Part shown: positions 32,272 to 44,305 of the stretch, one piece after another
How positions within the stretch are numbered: position 1 is the stretch's first letter
Layout: the number at the start of each line of letters is the position of its first letter
Assembly: GCA_028274465.1 (NCBI GenBank)
Contig: CM051457.1
Coordinates: forward strand, 46,904,362-46,968,361
Direction: 5' to 3'
DNA from: Plantago ovata
Taxonomy: Eukaryota > Streptophyta > Magnoliopsida > Lamiales > Plantaginaceae
DNA: 64,000 nt
Notes under the pieces: model-generated
Seen by the model: the letters and a program-made list of their open reading frames with translations, nothing else
Database searches by the model: none
What the model was told of the DNA's origin: nothing
Position numbers and translations under genes: made by a program

Positions 32272-32289
32272 CTCTTCCCCCCTTAAAAG
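32272..32289 (-). other. F polypurine tract
   Basis: The minus strand reads CTTTTAAGGGGGGAAGAG directly before the 3' LTR start TGTAACACC. This is the expected plus-strand primer. Confidence 0.85.
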
Positions 32290-35200
32290 AATTTGGTCCC
32301 CAAATTCGCACCTGAAAAGTTGAAAAGCTCGGGATACTGCCGGCGCATGTCATCCTCACTTTCCCAGGTCGCCTCCTCATACTGATGATTTCTCCACAGA
32401 ACCTTTACTTGCTTGATTTGCCGATTACGGAGCTGTTGTACCTTCTAGTCAAGAATACGAACCGGTTGCTCCACATAGGACAAATCCTCCTCAATGGTCA
32501 CTTCCTCGGGTTGAATCACGTGCGACGGATCCGGGTAATACTTCTTCAGTTGAGATACATGGAATACATTATGAATTCCAGTAATAGTAGTGGGCAGTTG
32601 CAACCGATAAGCTACAATGCCAACTCTCTCAATGATCTCGTATGGACCCACATATCGAGGGTTTAGCTTAGCTCTGCGACCCATACGAACAATTCCTTTT
32701 CTCGGAGATAGCTTGAGAAAGACAAAATCACCCACTTCAAATTCCAAATCTCGTCTACGGTTATCGGCGTAACTCTTCTGTCGACTTTGAGCAGTTCTCA
32801 ATCGGTCTCGGATAAGTCTAACCTTTTCCAAGGTTTCTTGTATCATCTCGTTGAGAGACCTCTCTCCAGCTACTGGTGTAGAAACTCGGTCCTCCAAATC
32901 CCAATACAGTGGTGATCTACACTTCCGACCATACAGCGCCTCGAACGGTGCCATACCAATTGATGCTTGATAACTGTTGTTATAAGCATACTCCACTAAT
33001 GGCAAATGCTGTGCCCAGCTTCCTTGGTGATCCAGGACACACAATCTTAGAAGATCTTCTAAAGTTTGAATGGTCCTTTCGGATTGACCATCCGTCTGCG
33101 GATGTGCTGCGGTACTAAAATTCAACTTAGTACCTAAGCCTTCATGTACTTGCTTCCAAAATCTCGAGACAAACTTTGGATCTCTATCCGAGACAATGCT
33201 CACTGGAGTGCCGTGAAGCCTAATTATCTCGTCGCGGTAGACTTCGGCTAACTTCTCGGATGTGTAGGTGGTTTTAACGGGTAGAAAATGTGCCGATTTT
33301 GTCAATCTATCGACAATAACCCAAACACTATCAAAACCACCCCTAGCTACCGGTAGACCGGTCACAAAGTCCATAGTGATCATCTCCCATTTCCACTGTG
33401 GAATCTCGAGTGGCTATAGTAAACCTCCCGGTTTCTGGTGCTCAGCCTTCACTTGCTGGCAGACCAAGCAACTTTGCACAAACTGTGCAACATCTCGTTT
33501 CATATAGGTCCACCAGTAAACCTTCTTCAAATCCTCGTACATCTTGTTTCCTCCAGGATGCATCGAATACTTAGACTTATGAGCCTCCTCCAAAATTAGT
33601 CGTCTAAGTTCTTCATCAGAAGGCACACACAATATACCCTGAAACCTTAGAGCTCCACTCTCATCAATAGAGAATTTCGCATTTCGAGGCTCAGTAATAT
33701 GTGCCTTGATATCTTGAAGCTCTTCATCATGCTCTTGAGCTTCAAGAATCTTTCCTGCCAACTCATATCTCAAAGTGATATTAGCGAACATACACGACAG
33801 TTTGGATACTTCGAGATTTGACACGTGTACCCTACGACTTAAAGCATCTGCGACCACATTGGCCTTACCGAGATGGTATCGAATGGTACAGGTGTAATCG
33901 CCCAGAAACTCCATCCATCGTCGTTGTCTCATGTTCAACTCCTTTTGAGTGAACACATACTTCAAGCTCTTATGATCCGTGAGGATGGTGAACTCAGGAC
34001 CATAAAGATAGTGTATCCACTTTCCCAAAGCAAAGACTATCGCAGCTAGCTCAAGGTCATGGGTTGGGTAATTTCTTTCATATGGCTTCAATTTTCTCGA
34101 AGCATATGCGATCACCTTTTCTCGTTGCATCAGTACACAACCCAAACCTTCCTTTGAAGCATCGGTGTAGACTATAAAGTCGTTGGTTCCCTCGGGAAGA
34201 GCTAGTATCGGGGCGGTGGTCAGCCTCTTCTTCAGCTCCTCGAAGCTTTCCTGACACTTGTCACTCCATACGAACTTAGCATTTTTCCCTGTTAAAGAGG
34301 ACAAGGGTCCAGCTATCTTCGAATAATCCTTCACAAAACGGCGGTAGTAACCAGCCAGACCAAGAAAACTCCTCACCTCAGTGACCGATTCAGGTCTCTT
34401 CCAATTGACTATCGACTCAATCTTCGATGGGTCAACCTCCAAACCTTCTCCAGAGATAATGTGCCCTAGAAAGGCGACTTTATCTAGCCAAAATTCACAC
34501 TTGCTGAATTTGGCATACAATTTGTTGTTCTGAAAAGTTTCCAAGACAATTCGAAGATGTTTCTCATGATCCTCTTCAGATTTTGAGTAAACGAGAATGT
34601 CATCAATGAAAACAACAACAAACTGATCCAGATACGGCTGAAAAACTCGGTGCATCAAATCCATGAACACAGCCGGGGCATTCGTAAGGCCAAAAGGCAT
34701 CACTACGAACTCGTAATGCCCATACCTCGAGTTTAGGGCAGTCTTAGGTATGTCTTCTTCCCTTACCCTAACTTGATAATAGCCTTGTCACAGATCAAGC
34801 TTTGAGTAAACCTTCGAACCTTCCAACTGATCGAAAAGTTCCTCAATACGGGGCAGGGGGTATTTGTTCTTGACAGTGACTTGATTCAAGCCTCGATAGT
34901 CGATGCACATCCTCATAGTACCATCCTTCTTCTTCACGAACAGGACCGGTGATCCCCAAGGTGACGAACTAGGTCTCACAAAACCGTTATCCACCAGATC
35001 TTGCAGTTGAGTCTTCAGCTCCTTGAGCTCAGCAGGTGCCATCCTATACGGTGACTTCGATATTGGTGCAGTGCCAGGTACTAGATCAATGCTAAACTCC
35101 ACTTCTCGTTCAGGGGGTACGGAATCCAGCTTCTCAGGGAAAACACCCTTGAACTCCTTAACCACCCTGACTTCCTCGATTTTTGGCTGATCTTTGGGTT

Positions 35201-36221
35201 TATTGATCAGATATGCCAAAAAGCAGGTAGCACTCTTCACGTACATCCTCCTAGCTTCCATGGCAGACAGTAAAAACTTCTCATCCTTTCTCTTATCTCC
35301 TTTCCATACGACTTTCTCCTCTCCAGGTTTTCCCAGGGATATGGCCTTGGTTCGACAATCCAGTTGCGTGTAGTGCTCGGACAACCAATCCATACCCAGA
35401 ATAATATCGTAGGTTGATAGAGGTAGAAATATTAGGTCAGCAGGGAAAGTCCTTCCTAGGATGGAAATCTCACATCGCTCGACGAACTTCTTAGTGATTA
35501 GACTAGCTCCCAAAGGCGTACATACTTCTAAAGCGTAAGGTAGTACTTTGTATGGTAAAGCGAGTGATTCAGCAAATACTTCAACAATAAACGAATGCGT
35601 AGCACCAGGATCAAATAAAGCTTTAGAAGAAGTTTGAGCGATCAGTAGCGTACCTTCAACCACAGTTGCGGTGTCAGGAACTTCATGACCGCCTATGCTG
35701 AAAACTCGGGGCTTCGCCATAGTACCCTTTCCATCATTTCTCGGAGCATAGTCTCCTGGCCTTCCTCCCTTGACAATGGCATGTCGGTTCGGACAGTGGC
35801 TAATCTTGTGATCCTTACTCCCACAAGCCAAGCATAAGCCCTGTCTTTTCCAGCAGTTGTGCTCATCATGATTCACTCCTCCACAGTAGTTGCAATTCTT
35901 CCTTGCCTGGGACGACTGCCCAGACCCTCCAGTAGTGTTGCGAGAACGGTTGTCATGCTGAGTACGGGAATACTTCGCCGGTGGTGCCTGATATCCAGAT
36001 TGATATCCTCCTCGATTCTCCCTCTTATAACCAGATTGGCTTCCTCCTCCATGGCTCCCAGAAGAACTAGAGTAGCTCCTCTTGCTCGAGTATGGCTTAT
36101 CAGCCATCTTAATCTCCTTGAGACCACTCTCTACCTCGGAGGCGAGTTCGACAGCCTTGAGATAGGTAGGCATATTGGTCCCAAATAGACTGTACCGGAT
36201 CTCAGAGTTGAGTCCCTTCAC
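32283..36221 (-). pseudogene. Element F: gag C-terminus to chromodomain polyprotein
   Basis: One minus-strand frame with in-frame stops at 34788-34790 (in SKLDL*QGYYQ, consistent with CGA to TGA), 33414-33416 (LL*PLEIPQW, consistent with CAG to TAG) and 32445-32447. Domains in order: two CCHC knuckles ([14 protein letters not shown] and [14 protein letters not shown]); retropepsin with [11 protein letters not shown], a D-P-G variant; reverse transcriptase with [11 protein letters not shown]; RNase H with [14 protein letters not shown]; integrase HHCC with CLVCQQVK; core MDFVTGLP, VSDRDPKFVS and HPQTDGQSERT; GPY/F motif LNPRYVGPYEII. The tail RQIKQVKVLWRNHQYEEATW and DDMRRQYPELF resembles a chromodomain end. 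The frame ends at 32283. Confidence 0.94.
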
Positions 36222-36820
36222 AAAGTGACGAACCTTCTCTCGTTCATCATCCTGGAAATGGGCACGTACTTCAGTAACCGGGTAAACTCCGAGTCATAGT
36301 CGGCAACATCCATGTTTCCTTGCACCAAAGCTTGAAATTCGTCTCTCAGGTTCTCGCGAACCAGGCGAGGCACGTACTTGTCCATGAAGTCCTTGGTGAA
36401 ATTCTCCCAGGTACGAGCAACTCCCTCTTGCCTCCATCTCGCATTCACGGTTCTCCACCAGTTCCTGGCGGCTCCCACGAACTGGAAAGCAGCAAGCTCG
36501 ATCTTCCTCTCGTCCGGATAGTGCAGGATCGAGAATAAGTTCTCCATGCTTTCGATCCAGAGCTCTGCCTTACGGGCATCTGGTGTTCCCTCGAACCTCT
36601 CAGGATGGAATCGAGTGAATCGTTCCGCAGCTTGATCGATGGTCTGGATCGACGGTGGTGGCGGAGGCTGAACAGGTGGTGTTGGTGCTCCAGCGCGGCG
36701 AATGGTTTCGCTGAAATTCCCCAGAGCAGCGATGATACGGTCCACTTGGTCTCCATTTTCAGCGTGCTGATCGTCCCCACTTCCATTGCTGCTGGCACCA
36801 CGAGTGTTTCTGCGACTCAT
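36218..36820 (-). pseudogene. Element F: gag N-terminal part
   Basis: Starts MSRRNTRGASSNGSGDDQHA. The gag core has AAERFTRFHPERFEGTPDAR, ELAAFQFVGAARNWW and VARTWENFTKDFMDKYVPR. After LLKYVP the frame is lost near 36250, where a CCCC run appears to have become CCC; the downstream frame [20 protein letters not shown] continues into the C-terminal gag and protease. Without that 1-nt loss, gag and pol would be one frame, as in other Tekay-like elements. Confidence 0.9.
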
Positions 36821-36835
36821 TCTAACAAAGGGCAC

Positions 36836-37190
36836 TACTTAGCAGTTGATTTAACAACCTCGAATCTCTAACTTAGAGAAGAGCAGAAAAACAAAGAACT
36901 AAGGCCAGTACTTAATCTTCTACAACAGGTATAAACTGAGCAGTGAAGAAGAAAACATGCCTTCAACTTTAAAACAAAAAGCAAAAACAAGAAAACAACG
37001 AAGTCTCAAAGCAGCCAAGCATGCAATAAAACAAAAGAAAAACGGTCTCTACTGGTCTTAGCGAGGAAAACAGAAAACCACAGAGTCAAATAAACGGAAA
37101 AGCATAAGCAGTCTCAGTCGGCTGAACTAAACGAAAAACTCACTTGGCAGAAACAAAGAAGTTCGGTACGAGTTCGAAAAGGCAACTATC
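36836..37190 (-). other. F spacer between leader ORF and gag
   Basis: AT-rich noncoding sequence with many A runs on the plus strand. Nothing else recognised. Confidence 0.5.
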
Positions 37191-37637
37191 CTAATAAGCG
37201 TCCTCGCTATCATCCTCGGAACGTCCCTCGGGCACGTGAGCGTCTCCTCCTTCTTCCTCAGAGGGGTCCTCCTCGGGATCTTCTTCGGATTCTTCTTCGT
37301 CTTCACTCTTTCCTCTACGGGATGGTCCACAACCCTCGGGGAAAGTCCTCCGATCCTTCCTCCTGCGAATCCGGTTGCCAACGTTGGACGCGGTTAACGA
37401 AACAAAGCCAGAGTGCTCCTTTGCGGCGCGTAAAGCCGTCTTCAGAAATCCGATCTCCGCTTCCTTCGTTGCTATCACATCTCGAAGCTTAAAGTTCTCC
37501 AGCCAGTAGTGATCACGTTCATGCACGACTCTATCCATCACGAATCCAGGGTAAACACCAACAACAGGAACGGAGGTATACGGGTTAAATTCTCCTTCGA
37601 CTAGACGATAACGAATAACCCTCTTCTCAGAACTCAT
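37191..37637 (-). CDS. Element F: leader ORF upstream of gag, unknown function
   Basis: An intact 148-codon frame between primer site and gag: MSSEKRVIRYRLVEGEFNPY, then HERDHYWLENFKLRDVIATK with possible coiled-coil character, a basic patch NRIRRRKDRR, and a very acidic C-terminus (SEDEEESEEDPEEDPSEEEG). I recognise no domain. It is about 370 nt upstream of the gag start. It remains open although gag-pol has three stops, but given the young age of the insertion this may be chance. An in-frame Met also lies upstream (37655). Confidence 0.5.
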   Translation of the reverse strand: MSSEKRVIRYRLVEGEFNPYTSVPVVGVYPGFVMDRVVHERDHYWLENFKLRDVIATKEAEIGFLKTALRAAKEHSGFVSLTASNVGNRIRRRKDRRTFPEGCGPSRRGKSEDEEESEEDPEEDPSEEEGGDAHVPEGRSEDDSEDAY

Positions 37638-37897
37638 ACCTATCTGTAAGCACACGCGTAGTTAACTAGTTAATAACTTCGTCAGAATCAAACAACCACG
37701 GAAGGTCAACAGTCTCAGAACGGGTCAGAGGTAGTCAGAAACAGAACAGAGAAGATGAAGAGACGGTTCAAGGTTAGTACGTAAGACTCGAATCAGAAAA
37801 GCAACAGAAAATACAAGACCTAACCAGCGACTCAGACCCTCACACACACCCCAAAGGTCAAAAGATCCTATCCTAGCAAGCTCGAGCTTGAACTCAA

Positions 37898-37909
37898 GCT
37901 CTGATACCA
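37898..37909 (-). other. F primer binding site (initiator Met tRNA)
   Basis: The minus strand reads TGGTATCAGAGC, 2 nt after the 5' LTR. It is complementary to the 3' end of tRNA-iMet, the usual primer of chromoviruses. Confidence 0.95.
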
Positions 37910-37911
37910 AC

Positions 37912-40479
37912 TGTAACGGTACCGGTTTTGAAAACAAAATATTTTCTTGAAAAGGAAAAAATCGAAAAATACTTTAATAACAACGGTCGGCAATAAATGC
38001 CAAAATAATCTTTGACGCTAACAATAATAATTAATATCCAATGACAACTCAAGTTTGAATAGACAACGAATGAAGACAATAAAAGTGTATCTCCTTATTT
38101 TGAAAAGAAACCAGTGACACCCCAGACCCTTCTCTCAGTCACTGGCTTCCTAGTCACGCACATCCTCAGCGGCATCTGGAAGGAAGGAATTTTTGAAAAA
38201 CAAAAGAGTGTGAGATAAAGGATCTCAGTGAGGTTCTAAGTTAAAACAGAAAGTAATAGGTTTTAAAAACAAAAACCCTTTCAGAAAAACGAGCAAACAG
38301 AACAGAGCACATATAACAGATTAACAGAACAGACACGTTGTAGACCGCTGGTGCAGCCCGCCTTATTGCTCCTACTCCCAGAATGCCCTTATAACTCCCT
38401 CCAGAGGATGCATAACTCCGGACAGAAACAGAAACCCCCGTGTACTTTGGGGAAACAGATCCTACGACCCTAATAGACCTCAGCGACTTCTGCCTCGCGC
38501 CTAAAAGGGAATAGACTAGGCCACGATCAAGCAAACCCGATAGTCCTCTACTACCCAAGCCTACCTAACCATAACCTAATCGACCGGTCACACAGAAACA
38601 GAACAGATACAGAGCAACAGATACAGATAGTTAACACCGAGAGGTGTTCCTGCAGAAAGGTCAATCCAGAACAGAGTAGCAATAACCAGAAATGTAAAAC
38701 GTCATACTTAGGACTTATACTTTTACGCGGAAGCATACAATAAACAGTAGATAGTAATAGGTACAAACAGTCACATAGCCTTCCAGTTTTTCGCAAATAA
38801 TAGGTTTAGGGGTGAACACTCACCTTAGCTTGCGAGTAAAAGACCTTCAACGAGAAAAGCTTTACAGGTTTACGGACAACGGAGAACCTAACAAGAAAGT
38901 ACTAAACACAATGTAGAAGTCGAACGGACGGAAGGAAAAAGGTTGAAAAAGGAATGGTAAAGTCGGGGTTCGAACTCGGGACCTCTAAGTTAGTCAAGCA
39001 AGGATCTAACCAACTAGGCTAGCTAGTCAAGTCAATACTAACTTATAAAAACAGAAACTAAGTTTAAAACATTTTCAGAAACTCTTTCGATTTTCAGATT
39101 CTGGAAATTACCAAAATACCCTCAGTGGTAAATTGCAAGAAAAACCCTTTTCGAAAACAAACAGTACAAACGAACCAGCAGTTTTCCAAACACTAAACAG
39201 TCTTCTCAAAGCAAAAAGGTTTATGATAAAAGCCTACTGTCAGTCAACTACGGTCAACGGTAAAACTGCAAAAAGGTCCCTTAGGTTTTTAGGTTTCCCA
39301 AATCAGTCCACAAAAATCCAAAACAGAACAACAAGGTCCAAAAGTCCTTTCGAGGTCAAACAGGAAATCAATTTCAACATACGAGGTCAATAAGCTCACA
39401 AGTCCAGCAAACAGTAACTATACTAACAACCTAAGTCCCGGTTCTCGGTTCGAAATAATTAACAAGGTCAGATCGATCAAGGGTAAAATCGTCCAAGGTA
39501 AAAGTCCAAACAGAAAACGAGAATACGAGATTCGAATCAAGAGCAGCAGTAAAGGAAACGAGATTTACCTTCGAATCGAACTAAAAGGTTGAATGATCTG
39601 CAATTTGAATAAATCGAAAAGAAAAAGGGAATTAAACCAAGATTCGAATTGAATTCGTAAACAAAATAGAATTCGAACCGGAGGGACAGAACAAGTTACC
39701 GATCGAACGGAACGACCGACGGCGGACCTCGAACAGAACGGGAGTGGCGGCGCGGTTGCGGACCGGTAAACACGGCGGGTCACTGAACCGGAGCGGCGCG
39801 CGCGTGAGACGGATCGGATCGAATGAACAGGCGGCGGAGATGATCGATCGACAGCAGCAACAAATCAGACAGCGGCGACGGCAACGCGGTCAACGACGAA
39901 CGGAGCAAAGCGGCGGCGGCGGCACGAGACGGATGGAGATGACGGAGCAGCAAGGACCGCGACCGAGCTGATCGGGACAGAGGTCGCGAACGGAGACGAC
40001 GACCAAAACAAACGGCGGCCACCCGCGAACGGAACGGGATGCGCGGCGGCGGCGGCGCGGCGAGGACCGAGATCGCGGCGGCGATTGATCGGAGACGGCG
40101 GCGGCAGCAATCACAGAACCAACTCTCTCTCTCTTTCTCTTTTCCTTTCTCTCTTCAAGCTTTTCTTTCTTTCTTCTATCTTGGTGCAAAACGGCTAATG
40201 AGAATGGGGGGAGTAATCTGACTAGGGTTAGGGTTTTGGTGAGAATTGGGCCGGTCAATGGGCCTTTGACTGGGTTTAACAAATGGGCCAAAAGGCTAGC
40301 AGATCGATTACTCCAGCTTGATCCAAACGAAACGAAACGAATAACTTTTGTGAAACTAATTAACTAATTACCGAATAAATAATTTACTCTGATAATTAAT
40401 TAACTAAAATAATTAATTAAATAAAAAAATAATAATTAAATAAATAATTAAATATTAAGAAAAAAAACGGGGTGTTACA
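37912..40479 (-). repeat. F 5' LTR (2568 bp)
   Basis: Begins TGTAACACCCCG at 40479 on the minus strand and ends CCGTTACA at 37912. Same internal features as the 3' LTR, including the tRNA-like segment (38964-39028), the CGG-rich block (39745-40110) and the CT run. Confidence 0.95.
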
Positions 40480-40484
40480 CCGGG

Positions 40485-42055
40485 TGTCCAGATTTACATC
40501 CGGACACCACGAATAACCCCCGTATGTAAACATATTGACCTTTTTACCCTTTTTATCATCCGTTTTGGTTTCTCACGAGTCTCATTGAGTAATACAGGTT
40601 ACAGGTACTCTTCCAACTCTCACCCAATATCCACTTTTGACGTTCGGGACGTACGACGAAGTTCAGGTTAGGCGGGGTTATCTCTGGGTTCTAATGACTT
40701 ATATTTCCCATTTCAACTCGTGAAAGCCTTTGTTTGCACGTTTACCGCTTTCTTAGGATTTAGATTGTTCGTATGCATTCATCCTTAGTCTAGTTTTGCA
40801 TAATGTTGTGTGGAGTTTATTGCCAAATTTCTTGAACTTCTTTATTGTATAGACTAAGTGTTTTTGAACATTGACCATACATTGCATCTCTATGGAATTG
40901 TTTGAGGTTTGTCTCGCTTGGCTTGTCATATTCGTATGTGCACTAGTTAAACTTGGTAGTCGCGACATCACTATGTGGTGTTTTCTCTACTGCGGTTCGC
41001 GAAGGCCTTATAAAATGTTGCATGTTAGAATCTTTGGTTCTATTCTCGTGTAATTATGTACCTAAGAGGCAACAAATCTTCACCTTACTTTTTGAGATTG
41101 CTAATTGCCTAGGAAGGAGGTAGAGTGAGGTGTGTGATCCTTTGTTTGAAACCTATTCTAACGAATAGGTTTGGGGAGAGGGTTACCATTTGTATGACTT
41201 GTTTTTCGTATAGTTGATTCATGTTGAGTTGTTTTTTCTTCTTCTTTGTGAGTTTGTGCACCAACCTATGGTCGTTGTAGAGTCATTGTTATTTCCTTTC
41301 ATTGTGCTACTGCTGGATATATACAAAAAAAAAAAAAAAAAAAAAAAAAAAAACAAAAAGGAGAAGAAAAATCGAAAATTCCAGAAATCTGGAAAAAGAA
41401 AAAAAAAAGAAAAAAAGAATATGACCCAAAAAACAAAAGAAGGGTCCAACCAAACCAAAAAGCAGTTTTAGCAAAGCGTTGCATTATTTTTCAGCTTTTG
41501 TAGTAGTTTGTAATCGAGTTGTAAATTCTTCCTTCTGTTTTCGTGTCGCCTAGTCCAAGGCTTGTTCTAGACCACCCTCGTCCTTCCATTCAGGAAGTGG
41601 TGAAGAGTCTTTGCTTTAAGAGTTGGGTAGAATAGGGGAGTGTTGTCTTTTAGGGAGCCCTCCTTCGTTTGATGAGAGCCAGTATTGGTTCGACCTCTCT
41701 TGATGGAAAGTCTCACTTGGTGAACAGTAGTAAGTCCTCAGTTTCATAGGCACGGGGCAACCATTTGTATTTTAATATGCATCATTACATCGTCATTGAC
41801 TAGGTCCAGGTAGAGAATGTTACGAGAGACTCCCTTCTTTAGCAAAGTGCATATGTGAATGTGTATAGGTTCAATCGAGGCATTCTTCAACCTACTTACA
41901 TGTTATGATTTGTATGGTCTTTGTTCATAAGCATTTGGCAGATACAATAGATTAGTTCTTCTTGTTTGGCATGAGACTCCTCTTTGTGTTGCATGTACTA
42001 TGCATAGAGTCTAGCTAGTTGCTTGAGGACAAGCAAAGGTTCGATCTGGGGAGTT
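40485..42055 (+). other. H 3' UTR, part 2
   Basis: Continues H after F (CCGGG|TGTCCAGATTTACATCCGGACACC). It carries the conserved hairpin at 41150-41171 (loop TAAC), a degenerate second one near 41261, an A-rich tract (41325-41430), the ACCACCCTCGTCC block and GGTTCGATCTGGGGAGTT before the LTR. No credible coding; ORFs in the A-rich tract are artefacts. Shared with A and B. Confidence 0.85.
41150..41171 (+). other. 3' UTR hairpin, element H
   Basis: AACCTATTC-TAAC-GAATAGGTT, a perfect 9-bp stem, the same as the first copy in A. Confidence 0.7.
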
Positions 42056-42530
42056 TGATGACAGTGTTTTTTACACTGTCATTCGGTTCTTTTCACCAAT
42101 TTAGCTATCCTCTTGTATGCATTTTAGTACATTTTGTTAGAATAGTGTCACGTTTCCTTTTTCGTTGTTATTTACATGATTTAGGTGAAAATCGCACTTT
42201 TGGATATGAATCATGGCGAAACATTGAAGTTTTGGTGCAACGAGATCACCCGTGGTGTGTCAAGGATTACCGGGACATGTTTCCAGGCTAAATGACCGAG
42301 TTTCGGAGCTCAAAGTCGTGCCAAAGACCAAAAATCGAGGACTTGGAGGAAGAAAAGCACGGGCAGAACTCTGCCCGTGCCAGGCGCACCGCTTGGCATC
42401 TCAGGCGGTCCGCCTAGTGTCCGGCGGTCCGCCTGGTGCCAGGCGGTCCGCCTGGGGCGGTTTCGGCAGACAGATATATATATTTGTAAAGTTGCGAATT
42501 TTCATATCTTAGATCATAATCCGACATACA
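42056..42530 (+). repeat. H 3' LTR, left part, cut by S
   Basis: Begins TGATGACAGTG after the polypurine-like tract. It contains TAGAATAGTGTCACGTTT (42138-42155), a GC dyad array (42358-42465) and a TATATATATA stretch (42475-42484). S starts at 42531. The right part of this LTR is not in the window. Confidence 0.85.
42358..42465 (+). repeat. GC dyad array in the H 3' LTR
   Basis: A perfect 9-bp dyad (CACGGGCAG / CTGCCCGTG, 42358-42379), then CCAGGCGCACCGCTTGG, TCAGGCGGTCCGCCTAG, CCGGCGGTCCGCCTGG and CCAGGCGGTCCGCCTGG up to the TATA stretch. Same position as in the A, B and E LTRs, with different arms. Confidence 0.88.
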
Positions 42531-44043
42531 TGTTGGTCCCTTTAAACAACATGAAAAGACTAGAGGGGGGGGTGAATAGTCTTTTCAAACTTTCGTCGTT
42601 TAAAAACTTTCTCAGCAAGTGCTTATTACTTTTTGTAATGAGTTTGCTGATACTTAACTTTCTCAGCAAGTACTAGTTACTTTTCAGTAACGAGTTTTAC
42701 TGGTACTTTAAAAAACAGAGTGTGGAAGTCTTTATACAATAAGTGCTTTTCAGAGAGTTAGTTTCACCAAGTGAGCAGAGTGACAGTGTACAAAACGTAT
42801 AGCTTGCTGAAAACTAAATGCGGTATAGTAAGTCACACAAACACTTTTATAGTGGTATCTGAGAGTGGCGTAATCTCTCAACTAATCCACTTTGTCCTTT
42901 CTAGGACTGAATCCACTAAGATAAGCTTGAGGTTCCTTACCACACCTATCTGTAATGATTCTTCAGAAACCAAAACACACTTGCTTCGTTTCCAACCTAA
43001 CTAGAGAACGAAACCTTGTTATTCACCAAACTTGGGACACTTAATCAGCAAAACAATGCTTGATTCATTCCCCCTGAATTTCACGCCTGAAAAAGGGTGT
43101 TTATCAGTTAGAGAGGTTTGGGATGAGATGACTTGAGTATAACTTTTTCAGCTATAACAAGTTATCTAAAGAAACACAACTTGGAATACTTTTCCGTAAA
43201 CAAGTTAAGTTGTTTCTGGTGTCAAGACTTGTTCTTGTTCGAAAGAAAGAACACTTAACTAATTTCTTAGCCGTGAATGTTCTACTTCTTCACAAGTAGC
43301 TTTTGTTTCAAGCTTAAGTCTTGGAACGGATCAATAGGCAGTAAAGAGTATGGAAGATTGAGTGTTTAAGCACAAGTGAGAGTTTGATCACGTTGTTGAC
43401 ACACTTCAACTCTTTTCCGAATTACCTCTATTTATAGTGAATCGTGGGAGCTGTTTCAATTTCAAATTCTAAGGCTTTGTTCCTTAAGATGTCACTATCT
43501 TGCTTTTGTACTTTCAGCAGCGTCCTTCAATTGTCTTCTAGTCTTCATGTTCTTCGTGTGCTTACTTTTCATTTAATGTTCATTTGAATCGAATTCAAAT
43601 GTGAACGTTGGAGCCAAAATACAAGTACTTTCAGCAAGGAGGTCACACATGTATTTCAGCAAGCAGTCAGTCTCAGTTTCAGCAAGCACAACCTACTATG
43701 TCATATAGATTCACTTATGCGAGCTGTTGCTGAAATTTCCACTTTCTGAGCAACATGTGCCTTTGTAGATACCATTCTCAGAATTCTTCTTAAGTTTTCA
43801 GTCTTCGAATCTTCAAGTTTTTGAGCGGTTCTAGTGCTTCAATAGTTCATTTGTAAAAACAAAGTACATCATCAGCAAAACTAAAGCACCTAACTAGTAC
43901 CTACACTAAGTCTTCAGCAAACGTTCCTCTTTTACAATGTCCTTAAAATTCTAAATTCCTATGGACCTTAAGAGTACTAGTTATTGGACTTTCCTTAATT
44001 TAGCATGGTTAATTGATCATCAAAACTTACAAGTTTCCTAACA
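42531..44043 (-). repeat. S 3' LTR (about 1513 bp)
   Basis: Begins TGTTAGGAAACTT at 44043 on the minus strand and ends GGGACCAACA at 42531. The start is set by the adjoining polypurine tract, the end by the junction with H LTR sequence. Contains about ten TTGCTG/CAGCAA words. Confidence 0.75.
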
Positions 44044-44059
44044 AATTTCCCCCTTTTTG
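44044..44059 (-). other. S polypurine tract
   Basis: The minus strand reads ATCAAAAAGGGGGAAATT directly before TGTTAGG, the expected copia plus-strand primer. Confidence 0.8.
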
Positions 44060-44305
44060 ATGTCAGCAATCCATGGCTAAATTAATTGTTACCCTTTTAG
44101 AGGTTTCTGATGTTGAATAACTCAGTTGATTAATGCAAGCATACTTGAATAATAAAACAATAAGCATAAGTAGTTTGCATAATCAAAAACCAATAAGAGT
44201 CAAAAGTTTATTGCTGATATTTATCTTTCAGTAAGTTTACAAGAAAGTTCAAAGATAACTAAAAAACTCAGCTAATAAAACAAACAAAGACTTTTTACAA
44301 GGGAC

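Larger units (their letters stand above)
29706..40479 (-). mobile_element. Element F: Tekay/Del-type Ty3/gypsy chromovirus inserted in H
   Basis: 10774 bp, minus strand, LTRs TGTAACACC to GTACCGTTACA in element orientation, flanked by the perfect 5-bp duplication CCGGG (29701-29705 and 40480-40484). In order: 5' LTR on the right, tRNA-iMet primer site, an extra leader ORF, gag, protease, reverse transcriptase, RNase H, integrase, chromodomain-like tail, polypurine tract, 3' LTR. The LTRs differ at only about 30 positions by eye, roughly 1.2%, so the insertion is recent, yet the coding region already has three stops and a frameshift. Confidence 0.95.

Noticed and set aside
36218..36260. Programmed gag-pol frameshift in F
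   Set aside because: Related chromoviruses use one frame, and the shift fits a 1-nt loss in a C run; no slippery site with downstream structure was seen.
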